64,000 nucleotides of DNA from Fervidobacterium changbaicum (lineage in GTDB: Bacteria; Thermotogota; Thermotogae; Thermotogales; Fervidobacteriaceae). Positions 8,767 through 16,493 of this stretch are shown piece after piece (position 1 is the stretch's first letter; each line of letters begins with the position of its first letter). The stretch is from the NCBI RefSeq assembly GCF_004117075.1, contig NZ_CP026721.1:2170001-2234000 (forward strand), read 5' to 3'. The notes beneath the pieces were generated by a model that searched no databases, was not told the origin of the DNA, and saw only the letters and a list, made by a program, of their open reading frames with translations. Made by a program: the position numbers and the translations under genes.

Positions 8767-9897
8767 ATGATTCCTCTCTTTGATTTGACAAGACAGTACC
8801 AGAAAATTAGAAGCGAAGTCTTAGAGGCTCTGGACCAAGTTCTATCAGACGGAAGAGTTATACTTGGCCCTGCTGTAGAAAAATTTGAAAAAGAACTCGC
8901 TGAATATTTAAATGTTAAGCACGCTATCGGAGTAGCAAACGGAAGCGATGCATTAGTTATCTCTCTCCATGCCATTGGAATAGAGAAAGGTGAAAAGGTC
9001 GTAACCACACCGTACACCTTCTTCGCCACGGCTTCTTGTATCGTCAGGAACGGTGGTGTTCCCATATTCGTAGATGTAGAACCCGACACATACAATATTA
9101 ACCTTGATCAAGTTGAAAGCGTGCTAAAGAAAGAAAAAGTGAAGGTTGTTATACCCGTTCATTTATTCGGCCGAACAGTTGATTTTGAAAAAATGGACTT
9201 TCTCAAACAGAGGTTTGGTGTTAAAATATTGGAGGATGCCGCGCAATCGATAGGAAGCGAAGGCAAAATCGGCAATATCGTCAAAAAATCAGGAACATTT
9301 GGTGATATTGGTATTTTTTCTTTCTTCCCAACGAAAAACCTTGGTGCTTATGGCGACGCAGGTGCGATAGTAACAAACGATGACGAATTAGCTGAACGTG
9401 CAAGGATGCTGCGACAGCACGGTTCAAAAAGAAAGTACTACCATGAAATGGTTGGCTACAATTCACGACTCGATTCCATGCACGCGGCGATACTCAGCAT
9501 CAAACTTAAATATTTAGACGAATGGACACAAAGAAGGATAGAAATAGCAAAGCTTTATCAAAAGCTCTTTGAAGAAAAGAAACTCCCTGTGAAATATCCA
9601 AAAGTGGAAGAAAAAGATTATAAAGTACACGTTTATCACCAGTACGTTGTTGAATTTGAAGATGAAAAAGCAAGAGATAGGGTCAAGGAACACTTGACCA
9701 AGAACGAAATCGGCACTGCATTGTATTATCCACTTCCTCTGCATTTACAGAAGTGTTTCAGCGAATACGGTTACAAGGAAGGGGATTTCCCGGTTGCAGA
9801 AAGGTTATCAAAAACGACACTTGCGCTACCAATATTCCCAGAACTAACCGATGAAGAAGTTCAATTCGTTGTAGAAAAAATAAGTGAGGTGTTATAA
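8767..9897 (+). CDS. DegT/DnrJ/EryC1/StrS-family PLP aminotransferase
   Basis: The 376-residue protein begins IPLFDLTRQYQKI and carries GVANGSDALVISL (PLP phosphate binding), ILEDAAQSIGS (aspartate contacting the PLP ring) and SFFPTKNLGAYGDAG, with the Schiff-base lysine in PTKN near residue 194. These are hallmarks of sugar aminotransferases that convert UDP- or dTDP-keto-sugars into amino sugars for envelope glycans. The ATG follows TAGGAGGTCGTTCAT. It directly abuts a small coiled-coil gene (two-base gap) and was probably part of a longer operon before the IS arrived upstream. The exact sugar substrate cannot be told. Confidence 0.88.
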   Translation: MIPLFDLTRQYQKIRSEVLEALDQVLSDGRVILGPAVEKFEKELAEYLNVKHAIGVANGSDALVISLHAIGIEKGEKVVTTPYTFFATASCIVRNGGVPIFVDVEPDTYNINLDQVESVLKKEKVKVVIPVHLFGRTVDFEKMDFLKQRFGVKILEDAAQSIGSEGKIGNIVKKSGTFGDIGIFSFFPTKNLGAYGDAGAIVTNDDELAERARMLRQHGSKRKYYHEMVGYNSRLDSMHAAILSIKLKYLDEWTQRRIEIAKLYQKLFEEKKLPVKYPKVEEKDYKVHVYHQYVVEFEDEKARDRVKEHLTKNEIGTALYYPLPLHLQKCFSEYGYKEGDFPVAERLSKTTLALPIFPELTDEEVQFVVEKISEVL

Positions 9898-9898
9898 C

Positions 9899-10126
9899 AT
9901 GGCAGAAATTATCAACGATGCGCAGAAAGAACAGTTTTTGCAAACACTCGAAAACTTCGTGAGAAGGTACTTGAGAGTGAAAGAGACAATCAAAGAGCTG
10001 AACAAAGAAAAGAAGGACCTTGAGGATGCAATTATCCAAATGGTCGAGGGCACTGATATCGACCATATAATCGTTGATGGTGTCGTTGTAGAGTTTGAGA
10101 ACAAAACAAAGATTAAATTGAAATAG
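9899..10126 (+). CDS. Small coiled-coil protein of unknown function
   Basis: This 75-residue protein starts at an ATG at 9899, one base after the aminotransferase stop, with GTGAGGTG upstream as ribosome site. The first 50 residues are strongly helical and charged (VRRYLRVKETIKELNKEKK), followed by a short beta-type tail (IIVDGVVVEFENKTKIKL). This resembles small nucleic-acid- or phage-type host-nuclease inhibitor folds, but I cannot assign a family. It is very likely co-translated with the aminotransferase gene. Cytoplasmic. Confidence 0.6.
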   Translation: MAEIINDAQKEQFLQTLENFVRRYLRVKETIKELNKEKKDLEDAIIQMVEGTDIDHIIVDGVVVEFENKTKIKLK

Positions 10127-10141
10127 GATAGTATAAAGAAA

Positions 10142-10179
10142 ACTGGGAAACAAGAGAGAGAAAAACAAAGTTTCCCAGT
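10142..10179. promoter_or_regulatory. 10-bp inverted repeat upstream of the purine permease gene
   Basis: ACTGGGAAAC (10142-10151) and GTTTCCCAGT (10170-10179) are perfect inverse complements around an 18-base purine-rich loop. There is no following U tract, so it is not a standard terminator. It lies 36 bases before the permease start and could be a leader hairpin or an operator. Confidence 0.4.
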
Positions 10180-10215
10180 AAGAATTCCCAAAATCTTAGC
10201 GTGGGGGGAAAGAGC

Positions 10216-11580
10216 ATGGAAAGTGTCGACAGGTACTTCGGTATTTCACAGGTAGGTTCCACGGTCCGAAGAGAGATCGTGGCAGGTATTACCACGTTCC
10301 TGACGATGGCTTACATCGTCTTTGTCAACCCATCCATCCTTGTCCAAGCTATCCCAGGCATATTTGACCAAACTGGAAAAGTTCTCGACCAAGCTCTTTA
10401 CAACACATACTACGGTGCATTTATGGTCGCAACGATAGCTGGCGGTGCCATTGCAACGCTCATCATGGGATTGTTTGCAAATTACCCATTCGCACTTGCA
10501 CCTGGTATGGGGCTCAATGCCTACTTTACCTACACAGTGTGTTTGAAGCTCGGCATTCCTTGGCAGTTAGCTTTAACCGCGGTTTTCATCGAAGGTCTCA
10601 TATTTGTCTTCCTAACGGTAACAGGTGCCAGAGCGTTCGTTGCAAAAGCAGTTCCACAACCAGTGAAAGCGGCAACTGGTGCAGGTATTGGACTGTTCAT
10701 CGCTTTGATAGGTATGAAAAATGCTGGGATTGTCATGGCCGATCCGGTAACGGCTGTAACGCTCGGTCATCTGAACAGACCAGACACATTACTTGCCATC
10801 GTAGGATTCTTTATAACCGTTGTTCTGTTCGCCTTGAATGTTCCAGGCTCTATTCTTCTTGGTATCATTTTCACAACGATAATTGGTGCAACTCCTCTCT
10901 TCAATGTTACTCACTATCAAGGAATAATAGGCAAAATACCCGATATATCTCCAACATTCCTCAAACTTAGATTTGATGCACAGACGCTGCTTTCGGGCAC
11001 TTTCTGGGTTGTTGTTGGAACCTTCTTCTTCGTTGACTTTTTTGACACATTGGGAACTCTAACTGGACTTGCTGAAGGTACTGGATTCACAAAGAAGAAC
11101 GGCGAGCTCGAGAGAGGAACAAGGGCGTATCTTGCAGACGCAATAGGAACCGTTGTAGGAGCTCTTTTTGGAACTTCGACAGTTACAACTTACATTGAAA
11201 GTAGCACAGGTATTGCAGTTGGAGGAAGGACTGGCTTAACCGCTGTTGTCGTTGCCTTACTCATGCTTGCCATGTTGTTCTTCTCGCCACTTGCACTGAC
11301 CGTACCAGCAGCAGCAACAGCCCCAGCTCTCATATTCGTCGGCGTCCTCATGGTTAAGAGCCTTTTGAACATCAAATGGGATGATATAACCGATGCGGTT
11401 CCTGCGTTTGTCACACTTACGATGATTCCGTTCACGTACTCAATTGCAAACGGTATTGCCCTTGGAATAATAACATATCCTATCGTCAAAACGCTCTCTG
11501 GAAAGCGCAAAGAAGTCCACTGGTTCACATGGATGCTCGCAATCCTCTTTATCGCATATCTGACGTTCTTTAGAGAATAA
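10216..11580 (+). CDS. NCS2-family (AzgA-type) purine permease
   Basis: The 454-residue protein has about 12-13 membrane segments and starts at an ATG at 10216 preceded by GGGGGGAAAGAGC. N-terminal REIVAGITTFLTMAYIVFVN, then FALAPGMGLNAYF, the central FFFVDFFDTLGTLTGLAEG and GTSTVTTYIESSTGIAVGG are the signature blocks of the AzgA branch of nucleobase-cation symporters. These import adenine, guanine or hypoxanthine with protons. It is a single-gene unit flanked by an upstream hairpin and a strong downstream terminator. No key block is missing, so it should be active; substrate preference is from the family. Confidence 0.93.
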   Translation: MESVDRYFGISQVGSTVRREIVAGITTFLTMAYIVFVNPSILVQAIPGIFDQTGKVLDQALYNTYYGAFMVATIAGGAIATLIMGLFANYPFALAPGMGLNAYFTYTVCLKLGIPWQLALTAVFIEGLIFVFLTVTGARAFVAKAVPQPVKAATGAGIGLFIALIGMKNAGIVMADPVTAVTLGHLNRPDTLLAIVGFFITVVLFALNVPGSILLGIIFTTIIGATPLFNVTHYQGIIGKIPDISPTFLKLRFDAQTLLSGTFWVVVGTFFFVDFFDTLGTLTGLAEGTGFTKKNGELERGTRAYLADAIGTVVGALFGTSTVTTYIESSTGIAVGGRTGLTAVVVALLMLAMLFFSPLALTVPAAATAPALIFVGVLMVKSLLNIKWDDITDAVPAFVTLTMIPFTYSIANGIALGIITYPIVKTLSGKRKEVHWFTWMLAILFIAYLTFFRE

Positions 11581-11595
11581 TCATAACTCTACCAG

Positions 11596-11628
11596 AAAAA
11601 TCCCCTGGCCTAAGGTCAGGGGATTTTT
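11596..11628 (+). terminator. Intrinsic terminator after the purine permease
   Basis: AAAAATCCCCTG pairs perfectly with CAGGGGATTTTT around a short loop, giving a 12-bp stem ending in a T run. Confidence 0.9.
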
Positions 11629-11691
11629 CGTATTTTGTGATATACTAACATTGGGGGCTGTGCAACATTTCTGTGGATGGGGGAAAATTCC

Positions 11692-11844
11692 ATGAAGTTA
11701 AGGAAATCTACTTCCTCAGACACGAATTTAAAGTTCAGACGCGGGAGTGTGCTTGTTGCTGTACTTGTCATTCTAATCATAACCGTTGTTATCCTCAGCA
11801 AACTTTGGTTTCTTCTAGGACTACGATTGAAGGGCTATCCATGA
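11692..11844 (+). CDS. 50-residue single-pass membrane protein, prepilin-like N-terminus
   Basis: An ATG at 11692 preceded by GGATGGGGGAAAATTCC opens a 50-residue reading frame. Residues 1-18 are hydrophilic and end in FRRG; residues 19-42 are one unbroken hydrophobic helix (SVLVAVLVILIITVVILSKL). The RRG-S junction followed by a long aliphatic helix resembles the N-terminus of type IV pilin-like proteins, though the usual glutamate at position 5 of the mature helix is absent. It could be a truncated pseudopilin or a small membrane protein. It stands alone between a terminator and a converging hydrolase gene. A possible -10 (TATACT) lies at 11641-11646. Confidence 0.5.
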   Translation: MKLRKSTSSDTNLKFRRGSVLVAVLVILIITVVILSKLWFLLGLRLKGYP

Positions 11845-11872
11845 GACACTATCAACGTTTGCCAAGACATCC

Positions 11873-12838
11873 TTAAATAGCTTTTGAGCTGAGGTTTTGA
11901 GTTCTCTTTTCGACCAAATGCTCCTTTAGGAACTTCTCGCTTGCCTTACCAATGAATCTTCTAAACAAATAAGACGACTTGTGCCCTGATGGTACAGGAA
12001 TTTTTTTAGCATTCGGTAGCAATCTGTAAAATCCGTTGGATGCTTGATGAGGTATAACCTTATCGAACACACCGGTGAACATTAGAACTGGCTGATTAAT
12101 AAACTTCGCATACGATATGGGGTCGTAGTGGAAGCACGTAGGTGTAAGCGAGAATATCTCCTCTATACTTTTCAATGCGTGGACTTTCTTCCTGCTTGCA
12201 CTCCTCAACTCAACACACTTTGCCTCATCCTTACAGCCCCACTCATTGCTGTACTTCTTGTAGCCCTCTCTAACTGGTTCAACGTACGGTGAATACCAAT
12301 TTATCCAGCGCCAGTCCCCACCTGAGAACGCTATAATTCCAGCCTCCAGACGCTTATCCAAAGCCAAACTCATCGCTGTTATCATGCCGCCAAAGCTGAA
12401 CCCCATAATCCCAGTCGGAAGGTTCGCTACTTCCTCAAACGTTTCTATCAAATCAAGAGTTCGTCGGACGTCTTTAATTGCTTGATGGAACCTGACAATG
12501 CAGTGGGCTGGAGAATGGTGGAAAAACGGCTCGCCACCGTTCCAATCAGGTTTTGCGCGTTGCATATGGTAAGGATGAATCATAAAGAATGTCTCAATAC
12601 CTCTTGAGGCAAAATATTCACCAAACCACATCAGATAAGGTACATGCCCGTTTCCTATCCCGTGCAAGAATATCAACTTTGCCCACGGACTTTCTGAATG
12701 GAACCGATATGTGTAGATACGCTTTGATTCTGGAATATCAGGCTCGTAGACTGTATCGTACGATAAAAGGTCGTATTTTTCAGTTCTTTCAACTTTCAGA
12801 TTAAATGGTACCGTCTTATCGTATTCGTATATGAACAA
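11873..12838 (-). CDS. Alpha/beta-hydrolase fold enzyme
   Basis: The 321-residue protein has the nucleophile elbow GFSFGG, the oxyanion stretch IFLHGIGNGHVPYL, an acid in TGVFDKVIPH and a histidine in PVPSGHKSSY, a complete Ser-Asp-His triad. The cap region is rich in Trp and Tyr (RWINWYSPY). It is probably a cytoplasmic esterase or acyl hydrolase of unknown substrate. A longer frame opens at 12874, but GGGGGGATTGC immediately precedes a TTG at 12838, which I take as the start. It lies 45 bases downstream of the PAP2 gene on the same strand and the two probably share the promoter at 13593-13620, suggesting a lipid-related pair. Confidence 0.75.
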   Translation of the reverse strand: MFIYEYDKTVPFNLKVERTEKYDLLSYDTVYEPDIPESKRIYTYRFHSESPWAKLIFLHGIGNGHVPYLMWFGEYFASRGIETFFMIHPYHMQRAKPDWNGGEPFFHHSPAHCIVRFHQAIKDVRRTLDLIETFEEVANLPTGIMGFSFGGMITAMSLALDKRLEAGIIAFSGGDWRWINWYSPYVEPVREGYKKYSNEWGCKDEAKCVELRSASRKKVHALKSIEEIFSLTPTCFHYDPISYAKFINQPVLMFTGVFDKVIPHQASNGFYRLLPNAKKIPVPSGHKSSYLFRRFIGKASEKFLKEHLVEKRTQNLSSKAI

Positions 12839-12883
12839 AGCAATCCCCCCATTAAGATAACAGCAGTCCATCAATTAGTCCAA

Positions 12884-13558
12884 TCATTGGCTTTTAGAAT
12901 CGTAAAAGACAACACCTGTCGTGTATCCAATAAGACTTCCGTAATAAACATCCGAAAACCAATGATTATTTGACCAAAGTCTTTGCAACGCAAACAGCGT
13001 TGGGATACTGTACCAGAACTCACCAAATTTCTTTGCAACGGGTGTAAATATCGCCCAGCTGAGTGCACTGTGTCCTGAAGGAAAAGATTGGTAAGCCTCG
13101 TCTGTGGAAAAGAACTTAAAAGTGTACGGGCTGTCAGAAACATACGGCCTTGCACGTCCTACAAGAAACTTAACGACACCAGTAATGGCCGCGCTCACAA
13201 CGAAACTTTCGAGAACTGCCAGCGCGGTATAACTGTCAAATGGAAGCACTAAGCCCGCAACAGCTACCGAAAGCACGGCGAAATGGAAAATATTCATATT
13301 GTTCAGCGCATTAAGAAAATCAGATCTTGGGAAAGCTCCGTTAATAGGCTCATCAAAAGCAAAAGAGAGGATACCTAATGAAAACAAGGGCATTTGAGAA
13401 CCAACAGAACTTGCTATTTGAAATAGCTCATGCTTTATTTCGAATTTCTCGTTAGACTCAGCGTATGCTTGAGCAAAGGATATATTGACATTAGCTGACA
13501 CGAATAGGTAAAAGAATATAATAAAGACAAAACTTCTCAAAAAAGTGCAGCTTCTCAT
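12884..13558 (-). CDS. PAP2-superfamily membrane phosphatase with signal peptide
   Basis: The 224-residue product begins with a hydrophobic signal or anchor (SFVFIIFFYLFVSANVNISF). It carries the three PAP2 motifs: KFLVGRARPY, PSGHSALSW and LQRLWSNNHWFSDVYYG. The catalytic histidines of motifs 2 and 3 are present; motif 3 reads QR rather than the usual SR before the histidine. Family members dephosphorylate phosphatidate, undecaprenyl pyrophosphate or related lipids at the membrane. It is the first gene of a two-gene operon with an alpha/beta hydrolase. An ATG with GGGGGC nine bases upstream is used as start. Confidence 0.85.
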   Translation of the reverse strand: MRSCTFLRSFVFIIFFYLFVSANVNISFAQAYAESNEKFEIKHELFQIASSVGSQMPLFSLGILSFAFDEPINGAFPRSDFLNALNNMNIFHFAVLSVAVAGLVLPFDSYTALAVLESFVVSAAITGVVKFLVGRARPYVSDSPYTFKFFSTDEAYQSFPSGHSALSWAIFTPVAKKFGEFWYSIPTLFALQRLWSNNHWFSDVYYGSLIGYTTGVVFYDSKSQ

Positions 13559-13592
13559 ATATCAACGCCCCCAATACAAGCACTCTATAAAG

Positions 13593-13620
13593 ATTATACT
13601 CTCCACAATACATTTTTCAA
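13593..13620 (-). promoter_or_regulatory. Sigma-70-type promoter for the PAP2/hydrolase pair
   Basis: On the minus strand TTGAAA (13620-13615) and TATAAT (13598-13593) are separated by 16 bases, 35 bases upstream of the PAP2 start. Confidence 0.65.
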
Positions 13621-13639
13621 TCCAACCAGCCGCGGACAG

Positions 13640-13670
13640 TTGCACCCAATTACTGAGAAAGTAGTATAAT
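13640..13670 (+). promoter_or_regulatory. Probable promoter for the S41-like gene
   Basis: TTGCAC at 13640-13645 and TATAAT at 13665-13670, with a rather long 19-base spacer, lie 30 bases upstream of the ATG at 13701. It is divergent from the PAP2 promoter. Confidence 0.5.
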
Positions 13671-13700
13671 AAAATTGAGTGTCTCAAATTGGAGGTGGGG

Positions 13701-14981
13701 ATGAGAATGAAAGGTTTTAATTTCACAGTTATTTTCATAATTGCTGTATTTGTAATAGGTGGATTTGCAATCTATGCATATGAGCACTTTAGATACTCGC
13801 CGTACGGTCTGCAAGTAGATTTAGAAGTAATCAAAGAATGGCTTAAAGACAGACATGTTGACCTTGTTGACCTAAATACCATAGAAAAAATCAACAGTTC
13901 CAAAATATTAATCAACAGACGACAGACGGCGTATGAATTTGCACTTTCAGTTTATCCAATGCTCTCACTTTTGGAAGACGACGTGACGCGTTTGGAAGTC
14001 CCTCTAAAATCTACGGATAAAGTGTTGCCTTTGAGATTCAAGTACATCAACGAAAAAGTTTTTGTATCGATGAGTAAATGTGAAATACCTGTTGGTTCGG
14101 TTATATTAGCTATAAACGGTTTCCCTATCGACGATATATTAGAAAAATACAAAGGCCTGTATCCAACACTCGATGACTTCCAGCAAAAATACTCATTTGT
14201 CGACAAACTACTGCCGTACTATCCCAAAATAATCGATGCGAGTACTTTGCAAATCAAGTACCAGCTTCCCGGTTCCATTGCCCAGCGTACGTCCTACATA
14301 AAAGCCATTTCTTTTAAAGAATTCCAAGAGTCTATGCATATCGCCCCTGTGGAGTTGTACGACTTTGAACAGTGCAAAGTTGTGAGGATCAACACGTTTA
14401 GCATTTCAAAAAGGGAAGATATGAAAGTTGTTGAAAACATATTCAAAGAACTATCAAACGAAATACAAAAAGTAATCTTCGATTTGCGCTACGCTTATGA
14501 CGGCGACAACACCATTCCTTCAGCGATTATTTCAAAGCTCATAGATAAACCAACAAATCTTTATCCCAAATTGTTAACACGCCACAAATATCGCCAGGTT
14601 GAAAAGGAACAGCTCCCTATCGAACCCGACCAAGATAGGATTCATGCGAAGGTTTATTTTCTTGTGGACAGCTCGTGCTTCTACACGCCTCACAAGACGC
14701 TGCTTGCTTTTGTAGCTTCGAACGGAACTGCCAAAATATTAACAACCGAAAGTGCAAGAGATAGCATTCTCTCAAACCTTTCATTTTACACAGATGAATT
14801 TTGGAAGGTCCTTCCCAACACGAGAAGTTACATAGTTATGCCTTTATCAAAAGTAATCGTTGAACACTCACCAAGCGATGACCAAGTCCATTTAATTGAC
14901 CAAGTCCCTGATGAGAAACAACTACTCGACGAAGCACTGTATAAAGAATGGTTAAACAATCTCATCTCAGTTATAGAATAG
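13701..14981 (+). CDS. Membrane-anchored S41-protease-like protein, possibly inactive
   Basis: This 426-residue protein has one N-terminal membrane anchor (VIFIIAVFVIGGFAIYAY) and an extracytoplasmic remainder. A PDZ-like stretch (IPVGSVILAINGFPIDDIL, residues ~130-150) is followed by segments resembling the tail-specific (S41) protease core, such as VIFDLRYAYDGDN and a VYFLVDSS strand. Where S41 enzymes have the catalytic serine after that strand, this protein reads FYTPHK, so the nucleophile appears to be missing or replaced by threonine. It may be a non-catalytic relative. The start is the ATG at 13701, five bases after GGAGG. The next gene starts 29 bases later. Confidence 0.55.
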   Translation: MRMKGFNFTVIFIIAVFVIGGFAIYAYEHFRYSPYGLQVDLEVIKEWLKDRHVDLVDLNTIEKINSSKILINRRQTAYEFALSVYPMLSLLEDDVTRLEVPLKSTDKVLPLRFKYINEKVFVSMSKCEIPVGSVILAINGFPIDDILEKYKGLYPTLDDFQQKYSFVDKLLPYYPKIIDASTLQIKYQLPGSIAQRTSYIKAISFKEFQESMHIAPVELYDFEQCKVVRINTFSISKREDMKVVENIFKELSNEIQKVIFDLRYAYDGDNTIPSAIISKLIDKPTNLYPKLLTRHKYRQVEKEQLPIEPDQDRIHAKVYFLVDSSCFYTPHKTLLAFVASNGTAKILTTESARDSILSNLSFYTDEFWKVLPNTRSYIVMPLSKVIVEHSPSDDQVHLIDQVPDEKQLLDEALYKEWLNNLISVIE

Positions 14982-15010
14982 CTTAACTGAAAAGTATAGG
15001 TGGTGGTGCT

Positions 15011-16075
15011 ATGGTTTCTTCAGAACTTATCGAGTACCTACGAAACGCAAAAGTAATTGATTTCATCGACGAAATAGAAATCCCAGCATATGTTGTGGAC
15101 ACAGAGAGACGAATTGTTTATTGGAATAAGCAGGCCACAAAACTAACAGGTTACGAGGCTTCTGAGGTGATTGGTAAACCGTGCGCTCAGCAGGTTTTAA
15201 ATCATGTCGATAGAAGCGGTATTCCTGTGTGTTCTACAGAATTGTGCCCTTTGTACCAATCTATCAAAAACGGAATCCCTGTTCAGGTACCTTTTGCAGT
15301 CTATGGACTTACAAAGTCTGGGAAAAGACGACCGTTCTCCGTGGAAGGCTTGCCAATAAAGGTTGAAAACAAGGTTATAGGTGCTATCGAACTATTCACC
15401 GATGCCGAGAAAATAGACGCAGACATGGCAGTTGCAATAAAGGTTCAAGAAAGTTTTGTTCCAAAGAGTACCGATAACATTGACTTCTTTTATCGCCCTT
15501 CAAGCGGACTTGGCGGTGATATGATTTACTACAATCCTCCATGGATTGGTATCATTGATATCAGCGGACATGGAATTGCCGCCGCACTTGTCAGTATGCT
15601 CATTCGCACTATTTTGGACCAAATAATAGCATTCGATCCACAACTTAACGGACTACCATTTTTGTTGGAGAACGAACTCAAAAAGTTTGACCTTCAAAAT
15701 ATTTACCTTACAGGTATCATTGGCCAACTGAATGAAGAAATTTTTCACTTTATCAACATGGGACATCCATCTCCCGTTAATGTAACGAAGAAAATCGTAC
15801 TGGACACAAAGAATGTTGTCCCAGTTGGACTTGGTTTATCAGAAGAATACGATTCAACGGTGATAAACACCCATGATTTGTCCAGTGGGAACCTACTTTT
15901 GTTCACAGACGGACTCACTGAAATGAAAACAAAAACAGGAATGTTAGGCAAAGAAGGCTTACTGAACTTACTTTCCTCTGATGATAATCCATCTAAAATC
16001 TACCTAAAAACAATGTCACAGCGCGCCTCAGGACTGCAAGAAGACGATATAACGATGATACTTATAAAAAGATGA
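15011..16075 (+). CDS. PAS domain plus PP2C/SpoIIE-type serine phosphatase
   Basis: The 354-residue protein has an N-terminal PAS domain (residues ~15-130: IPAYVVDTERRIVYWNKQAT and a VIGKPCAQQV helix). A SpoIIE-like PP2C domain follows, with GLGGDMIYY, GIIDISGHGIAAALVSM, LLFTDGLTEMKT and a final QEDDITMILIKR, carrying the metal-binding aspartates. Such proteins usually dephosphorylate anti-anti-sigma factors in partner-switching stress pathways; the PAS domain would sense a ligand or redox state. No membrane segment. It lies just downstream of the S41-like gene and ends before a terminator. No anti-sigma partner is visible nearby. Confidence 0.88.
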   Translation: MVSSELIEYLRNAKVIDFIDEIEIPAYVVDTERRIVYWNKQATKLTGYEASEVIGKPCAQQVLNHVDRSGIPVCSTELCPLYQSIKNGIPVQVPFAVYGLTKSGKRRPFSVEGLPIKVENKVIGAIELFTDAEKIDADMAVAIKVQESFVPKSTDNIDFFYRPSSGLGGDMIYYNPPWIGIIDISGHGIAAALVSMLIRTILDQIIAFDPQLNGLPFLLENELKKFDLQNIYLTGIIGQLNEEIFHFINMGHPSPVNVTKKIVLDTKNVVPVGLGLSEEYDSTVINTHDLSSGNLLLFTDGLTEMKTKTGMLGKEGLLNLLSSDDNPSKIYLKTMSQRASGLQEDDITMILIKR

Positions 16076-16094
16076 ACTAATTGCATCCTACTAT

Positions 16095-16124
16095 CCGGGC
16101 TCCAGAGACGCCCGGTTTTCTTTC
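16095..16124 (+). terminator. Intrinsic terminator after the PAS-phosphatase gene
   Basis: CCGGGC (16095-16100) pairs with GCCCGG (16110-16115), followed by TTTTCTTTC. Confidence 0.8.
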
Positions 16125-16134
16125 AAGTTCTATA

Positions 16135-16162
16135 TTGACATATTCGAATATTCTTATATAAT
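16135..16162 (+). promoter_or_regulatory. Promoter with an ArsR-type palindromic operator in the spacer
   Basis: TTGACA (16135-16140) and TATAAT (16157-16162) are perfect boxes 16 bases apart. Between them lies ATATTCGAATAT (16140-16151), a perfect 12-base palindrome of the kind bound by ArsR/SmtB repressors. A bound repressor here would block polymerase, giving autoregulation of the downstream regulator-permease-thioredoxin operon. Confidence 0.75.
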
Positions 16163-16196
16163 GAAATTAGAAAGTGTTAAGGAAGGTGGTGAAGAG

Positions 16197-16493
16197 ATGG
16201 ACAAACTTAGCGAGTACGCGGAAATGTTCAAAATATTAGGACACCCTGTTAGATTGCAGATACTTCTTTTACTAAGAGAACATCAAAGACTGTGCGTATG
16301 CGAGATGCTACCAAGAATCAGAATCAGTCAACCAAATCTTTCCCAACATCTGAGCATATTGAGGTTAAGTGGACTCATTGAATCTGAGAAAATAGGTGCT
16401 ACGGTGTATTATAGCTTACCGGAAAACGACTTTCTTTACAAACTGTTGGATTTACTAAAAGCCGAACAAAAGCAGGAGGTGCATTCGGATTGA
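16197..16493 (+). CDS. ArsR/SmtB-family metal(loid)-responsive repressor
   Basis: The 98-residue winged-helix protein contains ILGHPVRLQILLLLRE, then the metal-site helix LCVCEMLPR (two cysteines, the alpha-3 site of ArsR/CadC proteins) and the recognition helix SQPNLSQHLSILRLSGLI. An upstream in-frame ATG at 16161 overlaps the -10 box and cannot be used, so the ATG at 16197 after AAGGTGGTGAAGAG is chosen. It probably represses its own operon through the palindrome at 16140-16151 and is released by thiol-binding metal or metalloid. Its stop overlaps the start of the permease by four bases. Confidence 0.88.
   Translation: MDKLSEYAEMFKILGHPVRLQILLLLREHQRLCVCEMLPRIRISQPNLSQHLSILRLSGLIESEKIGATVYYSLPENDFLYKLLDLLKAEQKQEVHSD

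Noticed and set aside
16161-16196. ATG at 16161 as the ArsR start
   Set aside because: It overlaps the -10 box and has no ribosome site.
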